Positions 32,090 to 40,347 of a stretch of DNA of 64,000 nt are shown piece after piece. The DNA is from Bacillota bacterium (GTDB lineage Bacteria; Bacillota; Sulfobacillia; JAIMAT01). The stretch spans positions 28,426 through 92,425 of the forward strand of contig JASBVS010000033.1 of the NCBI GenBank assembly GCA_029960955.1, in the 5' to 3' direction. Every line of letters begins with the position of its first letter. The stretch's first letter is position 1. Under the pieces are notes generated by a model. The model ran no database searches, had not been told where the DNA came from, and saw nothing but the letters and a program-made list of their open reading frames with translations. Both the position numbers and the translations under genes were made by a program.

Positions 32090-32667
32090 GCGGCGGCGCG
32101 GCGGGAGGCTCGCCCCGCCTGGCCGGGCGGCGGGTGCTGCTGGGCGTGACGGGCGGCATCGCCGCCTACAAGACGCCCACGCTGGTGCGGCGCCTGCGCG
32201 AGGAAGGGGCGGAGGTGGAGGTGATCCTCACCCGGGGCGCGGCGGAGTTCGTCACGCCGCTGGCGCTGGAGACCGTGGCGGGGCGACCGGTCCGCCAGGC
32301 GCTCCTCGGGCCGGGGCGGGAGCCGGCGCTGGAGCACCTGCGCCTCGCGCGGTGGGCGGAGCTGGTGCTGGTGGCGCCGGCGACGGCGCACTTCCTGGCC
32401 AAGGCCGCCGCCGGCCTGGCGGACGACCTCCTGGACACGGTGCTCCTGGCGGCCTTTCCCGCGGCGCCGCTCCTGGTGGCGCCGGCGATGAACAGCCGCA
32501 TGTGGAGCCACCCGATCACCCGGCGGAACGTGGCGCTCCTGCGCGAGCTGGGCGTCCGCTTCGTGGGGCCCGAGACGGGGAGGCTGGCCGAGGAGGAGAG
32601 CGGCGTCGGCCGGATGAGCGAACCCGAGCGGATCGTGGAGGAGGTCGTCCGGCTCCTCGCCGGCTAG
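32086..32667 (+). CDS. coaC: Phosphopantothenoylcysteine decarboxylase (stand-alone CoaC flavoprotein)
   Basis: RRVLLGVTGGIAAYKTPTLVRRL...VAPATAHFLAKAAAGLADDLL...APAMNSRMW. Confidence 0.9.
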   Translation: MSGGAAGGSPRLAGRRVLLGVTGGIAAYKTPTLVRRLREEGAEVEVILTRGAAEFVTPLALETVAGRPVRQALLGPGREPALEHLRLARWAELVLVAPATAHFLAKAAAGLADDLLDTVLLAAFPAAPLLVAPAMNSRMWSHPITRRNVALLRELGVRFVGPETGRLAEEESGVGRMSEPERIVEEVVRLLAG

Positions 32668-32881
32668 CCTCCCTGCGGATGCGACCCGACGGCCCGCGCT
32701 CCGGCTCGGGTCCCTGCGCGCAATCCCCTTCCCGGTGACGAAAGATCGCCCGAGGTGGCAATTCCTCGCCCTACCGTCCGGGGCTAGGTTGGCCCTGGAA
32801 GCGGTCCCGGTCGCCCCGGGGGAGGGAGCCGGACCGCTGCGCCCGGCGCGGCGGCCGGGTGCGGAGAAGGAGGCGAGGTCG

Positions 32882-33112
32882 ATGGATCGCGTGCTCTTCG
32901 ACGCGGCGCGTTGCAAGGGCTGCGGCCTCTGCGTGAGCGCCTGTCCGGAGGGCGCCCTGGCCCAGCGCGAGGAAGCCAACCGCATGGGCTACCATCCCGC
33001 CTATCTGGCCGAGCCCGCCAAGTGCGTCAGCTGCGGGCTCTGCGCCGTCATCTGTCCCGACCTGGTGATCCGCGTCTACCGGCCGGTCGCCGCGGCGGTG
33101 CCGGCCCGATGA
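32882..33112 (+). CDS. 2-oxoacid:acceptor oxidoreductase delta-type ferredoxin subunit (2x4Fe-4S)
   Basis: CKGCGLCVSACP and CVSCGLCAVICP motifs; start of kor-type operon. Confidence 0.92.
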   Translation: MDRVLFDAARCKGCGLCVSACPEGALAQREEANRMGYHPAYLAEPAKCVSCGLCAVICPDLVIRVYRPVAAAVPAR

Positions 33113-33167
33113 GGCGCCGCGAGGCGCTCCCGTCGCCTCGCGCCGGAGACAGGGGGGAGGAAGCGCC

Positions 33168-34262
33168 GTGGGCGAGCGCGAGTTGATGAAGGGCAACGAG
33201 GCGATGGCCGAGGCGGCCATCCGCGCCGGCTGCCGCTACTTCTTCGGCTACCCGATCACGCCGCAGAGCGAGCTCCTGGAGTACATGGCCCGGCACCTGG
33301 CCGGGCGCGGAGGGGTCTTCCTTCAGGCCGAGAGCGAGGTCTCGGCCATCAATATGGTCTACGGCGCCGCCGGGGCGGGCGCTCGCGTGATGACGGCCAC
33401 CTCCAGCCCCGGCTTCTCGCTGATGCAGGAGGGGCTCTCCTACATGGCGGGCGCCGAGCTTCCGGCCGTCGTCGTCAACGTGGTGCGCGGCGGGCCCGGC
33501 CTGGGCGGCCTGCAGCCGGCCCAGTCCGACTACTTCCAGGCGACCAAGGGCGGCGGGCACGGCGACTACCGCCTGATCGTGCTGGCGCCCTCCAGCCCCC
33601 AGGAGGCGGCCGACCTGGTCTACGAGGCCTTCGACGTCGCGGACCGCTACCGGAACGTGGTCCTCATCCTGGCCGACAGCATCCTCGCCCAGGCGATGGA
33701 GCCGGTCGAGCTGCCGCCCGCCCGCGACCCGGCGAGCCTGCCGGCCAAGCCCTGGGCGACGGTGGGCCGGGGCGAGCGAGCCGAGCCCAACCTGGTCAAC
33801 TCGCTCTACCTGGCCGCGGAGGACCTCTGGGCGCTCAACCAGCGGCTGCAGGCCAAGTACCGCCGCATCGAGGCGGAGGAGACGCGCTGGGCGGAGGAGT
33901 GGACGGAGGAGGCCGACTGGCTGGTGGTGGCCTACGGCAGCATGGCCCGCATCGCCCTGGCGGCCATCCGCCAGCTGCGGCGCGAGGAAGGCCTGCGCGT
34001 CGGCCTCTTCCGCCCGATCAGCCTCTGGCCCTTCCCTTCGCGGGCGCTGGCCCGCCGGGCGGCGGGGACGCGGGGCGTCCTGACCATGGAGATGAGCACC
34101 GGCCAGATGGTGGAGGACGTCCGGCTGGCCGTCGAGGGGGCCGTGCCGGTCCGCTTCTTCGGCAAGACCGGCGGCGTCGTCCCCGAGGTGGAGGAAGCGG
34201 TCGAGGCGATCCGCCGGATGGTGGCGGAGACGGAGCCGCGCCATGCGCACCCGGTCCGCTGA
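33168..34262 (+). CDS. 2-oxoacid:acceptor oxidoreductase subunit alpha (KorA/VorB type)
   Basis: LMKGNEAMAEAAIRAGCRYFFGYPITPQSELLEYMA...SSPGFSLMQEGLSYMAGAELPAVVVNVVRGGPGLGG. Confidence 0.94.
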   Translation: MGERELMKGNEAMAEAAIRAGCRYFFGYPITPQSELLEYMARHLAGRGGVFLQAESEVSAINMVYGAAGAGARVMTATSSPGFSLMQEGLSYMAGAELPAVVVNVVRGGPGLGGLQPAQSDYFQATKGGGHGDYRLIVLAPSSPQEAADLVYEAFDVADRYRNVVLILADSILAQAMEPVELPPARDPASLPAKPWATVGRGERAEPNLVNSLYLAAEDLWALNQRLQAKYRRIEAEETRWAEEWTEEADWLVVAYGSMARIALAAIRQLRREEGLRVGLFRPISLWPFPSRALARRAAGTRGVLTMEMSTGQMVEDVRLAVEGAVPVRFFGKTGGVVPEVEEAVEAIRRMVAETEPRHAHPVR

Positions 34263-34290
34263 TGCGGAGGCGGGGAAGGAGGAAGCGAGC

Positions 34291-35052
34291 ATGAGCGTCA
34301 CCCTGCGCCCGGTCTTCGAGCCGACGCGCGGCCTGCGCTCCGACCGGGTCACCCACTACTGCCCGGGCTGCACCCACGGCGTGGCGCACCGGCTGGTGGC
34401 CGAGGTGCTGGAGGAGCTGGGGGTGCTGGAGCGGACGGTGGGCGTCGCCTCGGTCGGCTGCTCCGTCCTGGCTTACAATTACTTCCTGGTCGACATGCAG
34501 GAGGCGGCGCACGGCCGCGCGCCGGCTGTGGCGACGGGCATCAAGCGCGTCCTGCCCGACCGCGTCGTCTTCGCCTACCAGGGCGACGGCGACCTGGCGG
34601 CCATCGGCATGGCCGAGATCGTCCACGCCGCCGCCCGGGGCGAGAACATCACGGTCATCTTCATCAACAACGCCAACTACGGCATGACCAGCGGCCAGAT
34701 GGCGCCGACCACGCTGGTCGGCCAGCGGACGACGACCACGCCGCTCGGCCGCGATCCGGCCCAGGCGGGCTACCCGATCCGCGTGGCCGAGCTGCTCGAC
34801 ACGCTGGACGGCCCGGCCTACATCGCCCGCGGCTCGCTCCACGACACGGCGCACGTCCTGCAGGCCAAGCGCTACATCCGCAAGGCCTTCCAGGCGCAGC
34901 TGGAGGGGCGCGGCTTCAGCCTGGTCGAGCTGCTCTCCAGCTGCCCGACCAACTGGGGGCTGGAGCCGGTCGAAGCGCTGGACTTCATCCGCGAGCGGCT
35001 GGTTCCGCACTACCCGCTGGGCGAGCTGCGCAAGCCGGAGGGGGTGCGCTGA
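34291..35052 (+). CDS. 2-oxoacid:acceptor oxidoreductase subunit beta (TPP-binding)
   Basis: HYCPGCTHGVAHRLV, FAYQGDGDLAAIGMAEIVHAAARGENITVIFINNANYGMTSGQMAPTT; AAGGAGG RBS before ATG 34291. Confidence 0.94.
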   Translation: MSVTLRPVFEPTRGLRSDRVTHYCPGCTHGVAHRLVAEVLEELGVLERTVGVASVGCSVLAYNYFLVDMQEAAHGRAPAVATGIKRVLPDRVVFAYQGDGDLAAIGMAEIVHAAARGENITVIFINNANYGMTSGQMAPTTLVGQRTTTTPLGRDPAQAGYPIRVAELLDTLDGPAYIARGSLHDTAHVLQAKRYIRKAFQAQLEGRGFSLVELLSSCPTNWGLEPVEALDFIRERLVPHYPLGELRKPEGVR

Positions 35053-35053
35053 A

Positions 35054-35599
35054 ATGGAGCGGACGCTGATCGTCGCAGGCTTCGGCGGGCAGGGGGTGCT
35101 CAGCCTGGGCATGGTCATCGCCCGGGCCGGCATGAGCGAGGGCTACGAGGTCTCCTGGCTTCCTTCGTACGGGCCGGAGCAGCGGGGCGGCACGGCCAAC
35201 TGCCACGTCATCCTCTCCGACGAGCCCGTGGCCTGCCCGCTGGTCGGCCACCCCCAGACGCTGATCGCCTTCAACCTGCCCTCGCTGGAGAAGTTCGCGC
35301 AGCGCGTCGTCCCCGGCGGGGAGATCCTGGTGGAGAGCGGGCTGGAGGCGGCGGTGACGAGGGAGGACGTCCGTCTCTACGCCCTTCCCGCGCTGGAGGA
35401 AGCCAACCGGTTCGGCGACACCCGCGTCGCCAACATGGTGATGCTGGGCGCCTGGCTCGAGCTCCACCCGATCCTGGGCGACGAGGCCATCGAGGACGCC
35501 CTGCGCCGGGTCATCTCCAAGCGCCACCACGACCTGCTGCCGCTGGACCTGGAGGCCATCCGCGCCGGGCGGCGGCTCATGGCCATGGCCCGGGCCTGA
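35054..35599 (+). CDS. 2-oxoacid:acceptor oxidoreductase subunit gamma
   Basis: IVAGFGGQGVLSLGMVIARAGMSEGYEVSWLPSYGPEQRGGTANCHVILSDEPV. Confidence 0.93.
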   Translation: MERTLIVAGFGGQGVLSLGMVIARAGMSEGYEVSWLPSYGPEQRGGTANCHVILSDEPVACPLVGHPQTLIAFNLPSLEKFAQRVVPGGEILVESGLEAAVTREDVRLYALPALEEANRFGDTRVANMVMLGAWLELHPILGDEAIEDALRRVISKRHHDLLPLDLEAIRAGRRLMAMARA

Positions 35600-35693
35600 G
35601 AGAGGCCGCGCCCGCGGCGGGCGTCGCGGTCCGGCGCCCGCCGCCTCGCCCTCTGCAACTCGCCTCCGGCCCCGGGGCAGACTGGAGGGCGGG

Positions 35694-36158
35694 GTGAGGG
35701 CCAGGGTGAGCCTCGGGCCGGATGCGGGCCCGCTCCGCCTGGAGCTGGTGGACGACCGGAGCGGCTGGCTGGAGTGGGAGGGCGGCAGGCTGGAGTGCCG
35801 TCTGGAGGAGGGCGAGGTACGGGTGCGCCTGCCCTTCCGGGTGGACCGCCCGCTCCTCGCCCGGCTTCTCTCGGAGCGCGGCTTCGCCGTGGAGCTGGAA
35901 CGGCAGGGCAGTGATACCCAGGCCTGGGGGCTCCAGTTCGACGTCGACGGTTACTACCCGTACAGGGTATCACCCGCCCGCGACGAGCCGGGCACCACCT
36001 GGCTCAGCTTCCCGCCGCCCGACTTCCGCCAGGGCGACCGGCTCCTGGGCAGCACCGAGCTTCCCGGAGACGGCTACGAGCCGATCCTCGGGCCGGGGGC
36101 GGCCGCCGAGGCGGCGCGCTGGCTGCCGATCCTGCTGGAGGCGCGGCACCCGTATTGA
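35694..36158 (+). CDS. Hypothetical protein
   Basis: ORF with coding-like GC3, no recognised family (MRARVSLGPDAGPLRLELVDDRSGWLEWEGG...). Confidence 0.5.
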   Translation: MRARVSLGPDAGPLRLELVDDRSGWLEWEGGRLECRLEEGEVRVRLPFRVDRPLLARLLSERGFAVELERQGSDTQAWGLQFDVDGYYPYRVSPARDEPGTTWLSFPPPDFRQGDRLLGSTELPGDGYEPILGPGAAAEAARWLPILLEARHPY

Positions 36159-36184
36159 GGGGACGACCCGTGTTGAGGGGACGA
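36149..36184. repeat. 18-bp imperfect tandem repeat x2 (cccgtRttgaggggacga)
   Basis: cccgtattgaggggacga / cccgtgttgaggggacga, one mismatch; spans the stop codon of the upstream ORF. Confidence 0.75.
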
Positions 36185-36298
36185 TCTCGGGCGGCTGGCC
36201 GGGCGGGCCTCTTCACTTCCTATAAGGAGCATTATGTCAACTTACAATGGACGCACCCGGCACGGGGCGCCTCCCCCGCCCGGGGCGCGCCGCGGGAG

Positions 36299-36835
36299 TC
36301 AGCGGCTCGGGTCTGCGCCGGAGCCCGCCTGGCGGCGCGCCAGCCTCGCCTCGTGGCGGGCGGCGCCCGCGGCGAAGCGGCGGCGGTCCTCGTCGGTCGG
36401 GAGCTCGAGCGGCGGCACGGGCGCCGGCCGGCGGCTCTCGTCCAGCGCCACGTAGGTCAGGAAGGCCGTGGTCGTCAGCAGGCGCTGGCCGGTCAGCAGG
36501 TTCTCCGCCCAGACGGTCACCTCGACCTCCATGGACGTCCGGCCGACCCAGTTGAGGCGCGCCTCCAGGACCACCGCCTGGCCGACTGGAAGAGGCTGGT
36601 GGAAGACGACCTCGTCCATGCTGACGGTGACCACGGGCCGGTGGGCGTGGCGCATGGCGCAGATGCCGCCCACCTCGTCCATCAGGTAGAGGAGGCGGCC
36701 GCCGTGCATCATGCCCAGCGGGTTGGCGTCCGACGGCTCCACCATCAGCACCAGCTGGGCGAGCGAGGCCTCGGGCGGGCGCGGCCGGCCCGGCTCCCAG
36801 AAGGCGCTCGCGGGAGCGTTCTCAGGCGGGTTCAC
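36299..36835 (-). CDS. Acyl-CoA thioesterase, hotdog fold
   Basis: LMVEPSDANPLGMMHGGRLLYLMDEVGGICAMRHAHRPVVTVSMDEVVFHQPLPVGQAVVLEARLNWVGRTSMEVEV. Confidence 0.93.
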   Translation of the reverse strand: MNPPENAPASAFWEPGRPRPPEASLAQLVLMVEPSDANPLGMMHGGRLLYLMDEVGGICAMRHAHRPVVTVSMDEVVFHQPLPVGQAVVLEARLNWVGRTSMEVEVTVWAENLLTGQRLLTTTAFLTYVALDESRRPAPVPPLELPTDEDRRRFAAGAARHEARLARRQAGSGADPSR

Positions 36836-37823
36836 CCAGGATCCTCCTTCCTGGCGCCCCCGACGCCTCCAGCCACGGCCGCCAGGCGGCGGGCGGCGGC
36901 AGGCGGAAGCGGAGCGGGCGCCCGTCGACGGGGTGGCGGAAGGCGAGCTGCCAGGCGTGGAGCGCGATGCCTTCCTCCGGACCGCCCGGCCAGGGCGTCC
37001 GTGCCCCGTAGAGCGCGTCGCCCAGGACCGGCAAGCCCGACCAGGCCAGGTGGGCGCGGATCTGGTGGGTCCGGCCCGTCTCGGGCCGCGCGAGGAGGAG
37101 CGCCCAGCCCTCCCCCGCCCGCAGCAGGCGGAAGCGGGTCCGCGCGGGCCGGCCGCCGGCGGCGACGATGCGGCGCGCCCGGCCCGGCTCCCGCGCGAGC
37201 GGCGCCTCGACGCAGCGCGGGACGTCCGCCCGCCCCTCCCCCCGCTCCACCACCGCCAGGTAGAAGCGGTCGAGCCCGCATCCTCCCGGTCCCGTCAGGC
37301 GGTCGTGGGCGAGCTGGCTGCGCGCGAAGAGGACGAGGCCGCTGGTCAGCCGGTCGAGGCGGTGGACCGGGTGGACGCCGCGCGCCCCGCAGGCCCCGGC
37401 GAGGCGGGCGGCGACCGCGTTGGCCAGCGTCCCGCCCCCCACCCCGTGCGTGGGGTGGACGACCTGGCCCGCCGGCTTGGCCAGCAGCAGGAGGTGCGCG
37501 TCCTCCCAGACCACCTGGAGAGGAAGCGGCTCGGGCTCCACACGGCTCTCCTCGGGCGGAGGAAGGAGGCGGAGCCGGTCGCCGGCGCGGAGCCGATCGG
37601 GCGCGCGCAGCCTCTCCCACTCCCCCTCCCCGCTCCGGCGGAGGACCGCGCCGCCGCGCTTGAAGTGACGGAAGAGGCGGAGCGAGAGCCCGAGCCCGCT
37701 CCGCCAGAAAGCCTGGAGCGTCGCGCCGTCCCACTCCGGCCGGACGGTTACCGCCAGCGCGCCCCCGGGGATGCTCTCGAGGGGATAGGGCCGGCACGGC
37801 TGCGAACGGGTCAGCGCCACCAC
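36822..37823 (-). CDS. RluA-family pseudouridine synthase
   Basis: PVHRLDRLTSGLVLFARS catalytic motif; TGRTHQIRAHLAWSGLPVLGDALYG. Confidence 0.94.
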   Translation of the reverse strand: MVALTRSQPCRPYPLESIPGGALAVTVRPEWDGATLQAFWRSGLGLSLRLFRHFKRGGAVLRRSGEGEWERLRAPDRLRAGDRLRLLPPPEESRVEPEPLPLQVVWEDAHLLLLAKPAGQVVHPTHGVGGGTLANAVAARLAGACGARGVHPVHRLDRLTSGLVLFARSQLAHDRLTGPGGCGLDRFYLAVVERGEGRADVPRCVEAPLAREPGRARRIVAAGGRPARTRFRLLRAGEGWALLLARPETGRTHQIRAHLAWSGLPVLGDALYGARTPWPGGPEEGIALHAWQLAFRHPVDGRPLRFRLPPPAAWRPWLEASGAPGRRILGEPA

Positions 37824-37834
37824 ATCTCACGGCT

Positions 37835-39121
37835 ATGGTAGACGGGGGTGGACGGGCGGTGCAAACGGCGGGAGGAAGCGCGGGCGGAGGGGGCGCGCCG
37901 GCGGTCCGCTCCGAGATCGGGCGCCTGGAGCGGGTGATGGTCCACCGGCCCGGGCAGGAGATCGAGAACCTGACGCCGGAACGGCTGCACGCGCTCCTCT
38001 TCGAGGACATCCCCTACCTGCCCGGCATGCGCCGCGAGCACGACGCCTTCGTCGAGGTGCTCCGCCGGCACGGCGTCGAGGTGCTCTACCTGGAGGAGCA
38101 CCTGGAGCAGGTGCTGGCGGAGGAGGAGGTGCGGCGGCGCTTCATCGCCCACTTCCTGGGGGAGAGCGGCTACCCGCTGGACGACCCCTGGCTGGACGAG
38201 GCGCGTCTCCTGGCGGACCACCTGGCGGCTCTGCCGCCTGCGGAGCTGGTGACGCGCGTCGTCGCCGGCCTCCGCCGGAGCGAGCTGCCCGCGCCCTCGC
38301 GGCGGCGGCTCGCCGACCTGGTCGAGGCGTCCAGCCCCTTCGTGCTCGAGCCGCTGCCCAACCTCTACTTCATGCGCGATCCCGCCGCGGTCGTCGGCCA
38401 CGGCGTGCTCGTCAACCGGATGGCCAGCGAGGCCCGCCGCCGGGAGAGCCTGCTCCTGGAGTACGTGGTCCGCCACCACCCGCTCTTCGCGCAGGGCGAC
38501 CTCCCCCGCTGGTACGAGCGCGACCTCCCCTACCCCATCGAGGGGGGCGACGTCCTCGTCCTCTCGCCGGAGTGCGTGGCCATCGGCATGGGCGAGCGGA
38601 CCGGCGCCCGGGCCGTGGAGCGCGTGGCGGAGAAGCTCTTCGCCGCGGGCGTCGCCCGAAGGGTGCTGGCGGTCGAGCTGCCGCGCCACCGCGCCTTCAT
38701 GCACCTGGACACGGTCCTGACCATGGTGGCGCCGCGGCAGTTCGCCGTCCACCAGGTGGTGGTCGAGCGCGGGCTGCGCGTCTTCACCCTTCTTCCGGGA
38801 GGGGACGGCCGGCCGGAGGTGGCCGGGGTCGAGGGGCTGCGGCGGGCGCTGGAATGGGTGGTGGGCGGCGAGGTCGACCTGATCCCGACCGGCGGGAACG
38901 ACCCCGTCGCCTCCGCCCGCGAGCAGTGGAACGACGGGGCCAACACGCTGGCCCTCGAGCCGGGCCGGATCGTCGCCTACGAGCGGAACGAGGTCTCCAA
39001 CCGGGAACTGGAGCGCCACGGCATCCGGGTGGAGACGATCCCGGGGGGCGAGCTCTCCCGCGGGCGCGGCGGGCCGCGCTGCATGACCATGCCGCTGCGG
39101 CGGGCCGAGCTCCCGGCCTAG
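37835..39121 (+). CDS. arcA: Arginine deiminase
   Basis: LPNLYFMRDPAAVVG, HRAFMHLDTVLTMV, PTGGNDPVASAREQWNDGANTLALEPG, SRGRGGPRCMTMPL (catalytic Cys). Confidence 0.95.
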   Translation: MVDGGGRAVQTAGGSAGGGGAPAVRSEIGRLERVMVHRPGQEIENLTPERLHALLFEDIPYLPGMRREHDAFVEVLRRHGVEVLYLEEHLEQVLAEEEVRRRFIAHFLGESGYPLDDPWLDEARLLADHLAALPPAELVTRVVAGLRRSELPAPSRRRLADLVEASSPFVLEPLPNLYFMRDPAAVVGHGVLVNRMASEARRRESLLLEYVVRHHPLFAQGDLPRWYERDLPYPIEGGDVLVLSPECVAIGMGERTGARAVERVAEKLFAAGVARRVLAVELPRHRAFMHLDTVLTMVAPRQFAVHQVVVERGLRVFTLLPGGDGRPEVAGVEGLRRALEWVVGGEVDLIPTGGNDPVASAREQWNDGANTLALEPGRIVAYERNEVSNRELERHGIRVETIPGGELSRGRGGPRCMTMPLRRAELPA

Positions 39122-39130
39122 GAGGGCGGG

Positions 39131-39160
39131 TTGACAGGTAGATATCTACCTCGCTAGAAT
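39131..39160 (+). promoter_or_regulatory. Promoter (TTGACA - 18 bp - TAGAAT) with a 16-bp perfect palindrome in the spacer; ATG 10 bp after the -10
   Basis: TTGACA 39131-39136, AGGTAGATATCTACCT 39136-39151, TAGAAT 39155-39160, ATG 39170. Confidence 0.75.
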
Positions 39161-39169
39161 CTCGCTACC

Positions 39170-39709
39170 ATGCCGAACCGCTACCGCGCCGGAACCGCCG
39201 CCGTGCTGCTGCGGCTGCCCGCCGACCTGAAGTGCCGCGGCCAGGAGCTCGTCCGCCAGTGGTCGGGCGGCAGCAAGCCGCGGTCGCTCAACCACATGAT
39301 CCAACTCATGTTGGAGAACGCCGTCGAAACGGTTCGGAGGCGGAGGGACGCCGCCACGGCCCTGGAACTGGATCCCCGGGCCCTCCGCCCCACGCAAGGG
39401 GCCGAGGAGACGCTCGCCGGCGGTCTCCTCGACGGGTTGATCGAGGAGATCAAGCGCTCCGGACGGATCGACCCTCTTGAAGTCTTCGAGTGCGACGGTT
39501 CGTACTACATCCTCGACGGGCACAGGCGCGCCGTGGCGGCGGCGGCCTTGGGACGGGTGACGGTGCCCGTCGCAGTCGTCTTCGGGAGCGATGACACGCT
39601 GCCGTGGGGCGAATCGGTCCGCCGCTTCGTCGCCCGTCTCCCGCTGGCCGGCTACCAGGCGGAGATGGAGACCCTTGTCGAAAGGGCGAAGAGGAGGCAC
39701 GGAGGATGA
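39170..39709 (+). CDS. ParB/Srx-like domain protein with N-terminal ribbon-helix-helix-like region
   Basis: AAVLLRLPADLKCRGQELVRQW...SLNHMIQLMLENAVET (RHH-like) then GRIDPLEVFECDGSYYILDGHRRAVAAAALGRVTVPVAVVF (ParB-like). Confidence 0.75.
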   Translation: MPNRYRAGTAAVLLRLPADLKCRGQELVRQWSGGSKPRSLNHMIQLMLENAVETVRRRRDAATALELDPRALRPTQGAEETLAGGLLDGLIEEIKRSGRIDPLEVFECDGSYYILDGHRRAVAAAALGRVTVPVAVVFGSDDTLPWGESVRRFVARLPLAGYQAEMETLVERAKRRHGG

Positions 39710-40299
39710 GCGATCGCGGTCATCTCTATCTCCTGATCGGCCCGAGCGGGAGCGGCAAGACCACGATCATCCGCGAGGTCGTCGCCCGCAGGCCCGACGT
39801 CCGCTTCCTCCCGACCACCACGACGCGCGCGCCGCGCCCCGGAGAACGGAACGGTCGCGAATACTACTTCGTGAACGACGAGGAGTTCGACCAGGCCCTG
39901 GCGCGGGGCGAGTTCCTCGAGTGGAAGCGCATCCACGGCCACCGTTACGGCACATCCCGTTCCCGCCTTGAGGAGGCTGTCCGCTCGGGAACCGCGGGCA
40001 TCCTGTCCGTTGACATCCTCGGTGGCCTGGAGATCAAGCGCGTCTTCGGCGCGGACGCCACCACGATTTTCGTGCGCCCCCACTCCACGCAGGAGCTGCT
40101 GGAGCGCTTGGTCGGGCGCGGCGACGACCAGGACGACATCGAGGGACGGCTGCGGCGTGCCGAGGAAGAGATGCGCATGGCCAGCCTTTGCGACTACGTG
40201 GTCATCAACGACAACGGGCACTTGCAGGACGCCGTCGAGGCCGTGCTCCGCATCATCGACCGTACGTCCGTCCGAAACCCGGAGGACGCGCACACCTGA
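39706..40299 (+). CDS. Guanylate kinase-like P-loop kinase
   Basis: LIGPSGSGKTTIIREV, TTTTRAPRPGERNGREYYFVNDEEFDQALARGEFLEWKRIHGHRYGTSRS; ATGA overlap with upstream gene. Confidence 0.87.
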   Translation: MSDRGHLYLLIGPSGSGKTTIIREVVARRPDVRFLPTTTTRAPRPGERNGREYYFVNDEEFDQALARGEFLEWKRIHGHRYGTSRSRLEEAVRSGTAGILSVDILGGLEIKRVFGADATTIFVRPHSTQELLERLVGRGDDQDDIEGRLRRAEEEMRMASLCDYVVINDNGHLQDAVEAVLRIIDRTSVRNPEDAHT

Positions 40300-40347
40300 G
40301 GCCGTCCCCTTCCTCGCGCCCCCCGATGTCCATCGGCCGCTGCAGAC

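Noticed and set aside
35911-35973. 9-bp inverted repeat GTGATACCC / GGGTATCAC 45 bp apart
   Set aside because: Lies inside the hypothetical CDS 35694-36158; long spacing; no partner gene or promoter to support an operator role.
36234-36455. 73-aa ORF with good RBS (AAGGAGC-ATT-ATG) starting MSTYNGRTRHG
   Set aside because: Soon runs antisense into the thioesterase gene and has Arg/Pro/Ser-rich composition; probably not a gene, so the AT-rich block itself is reported instead.
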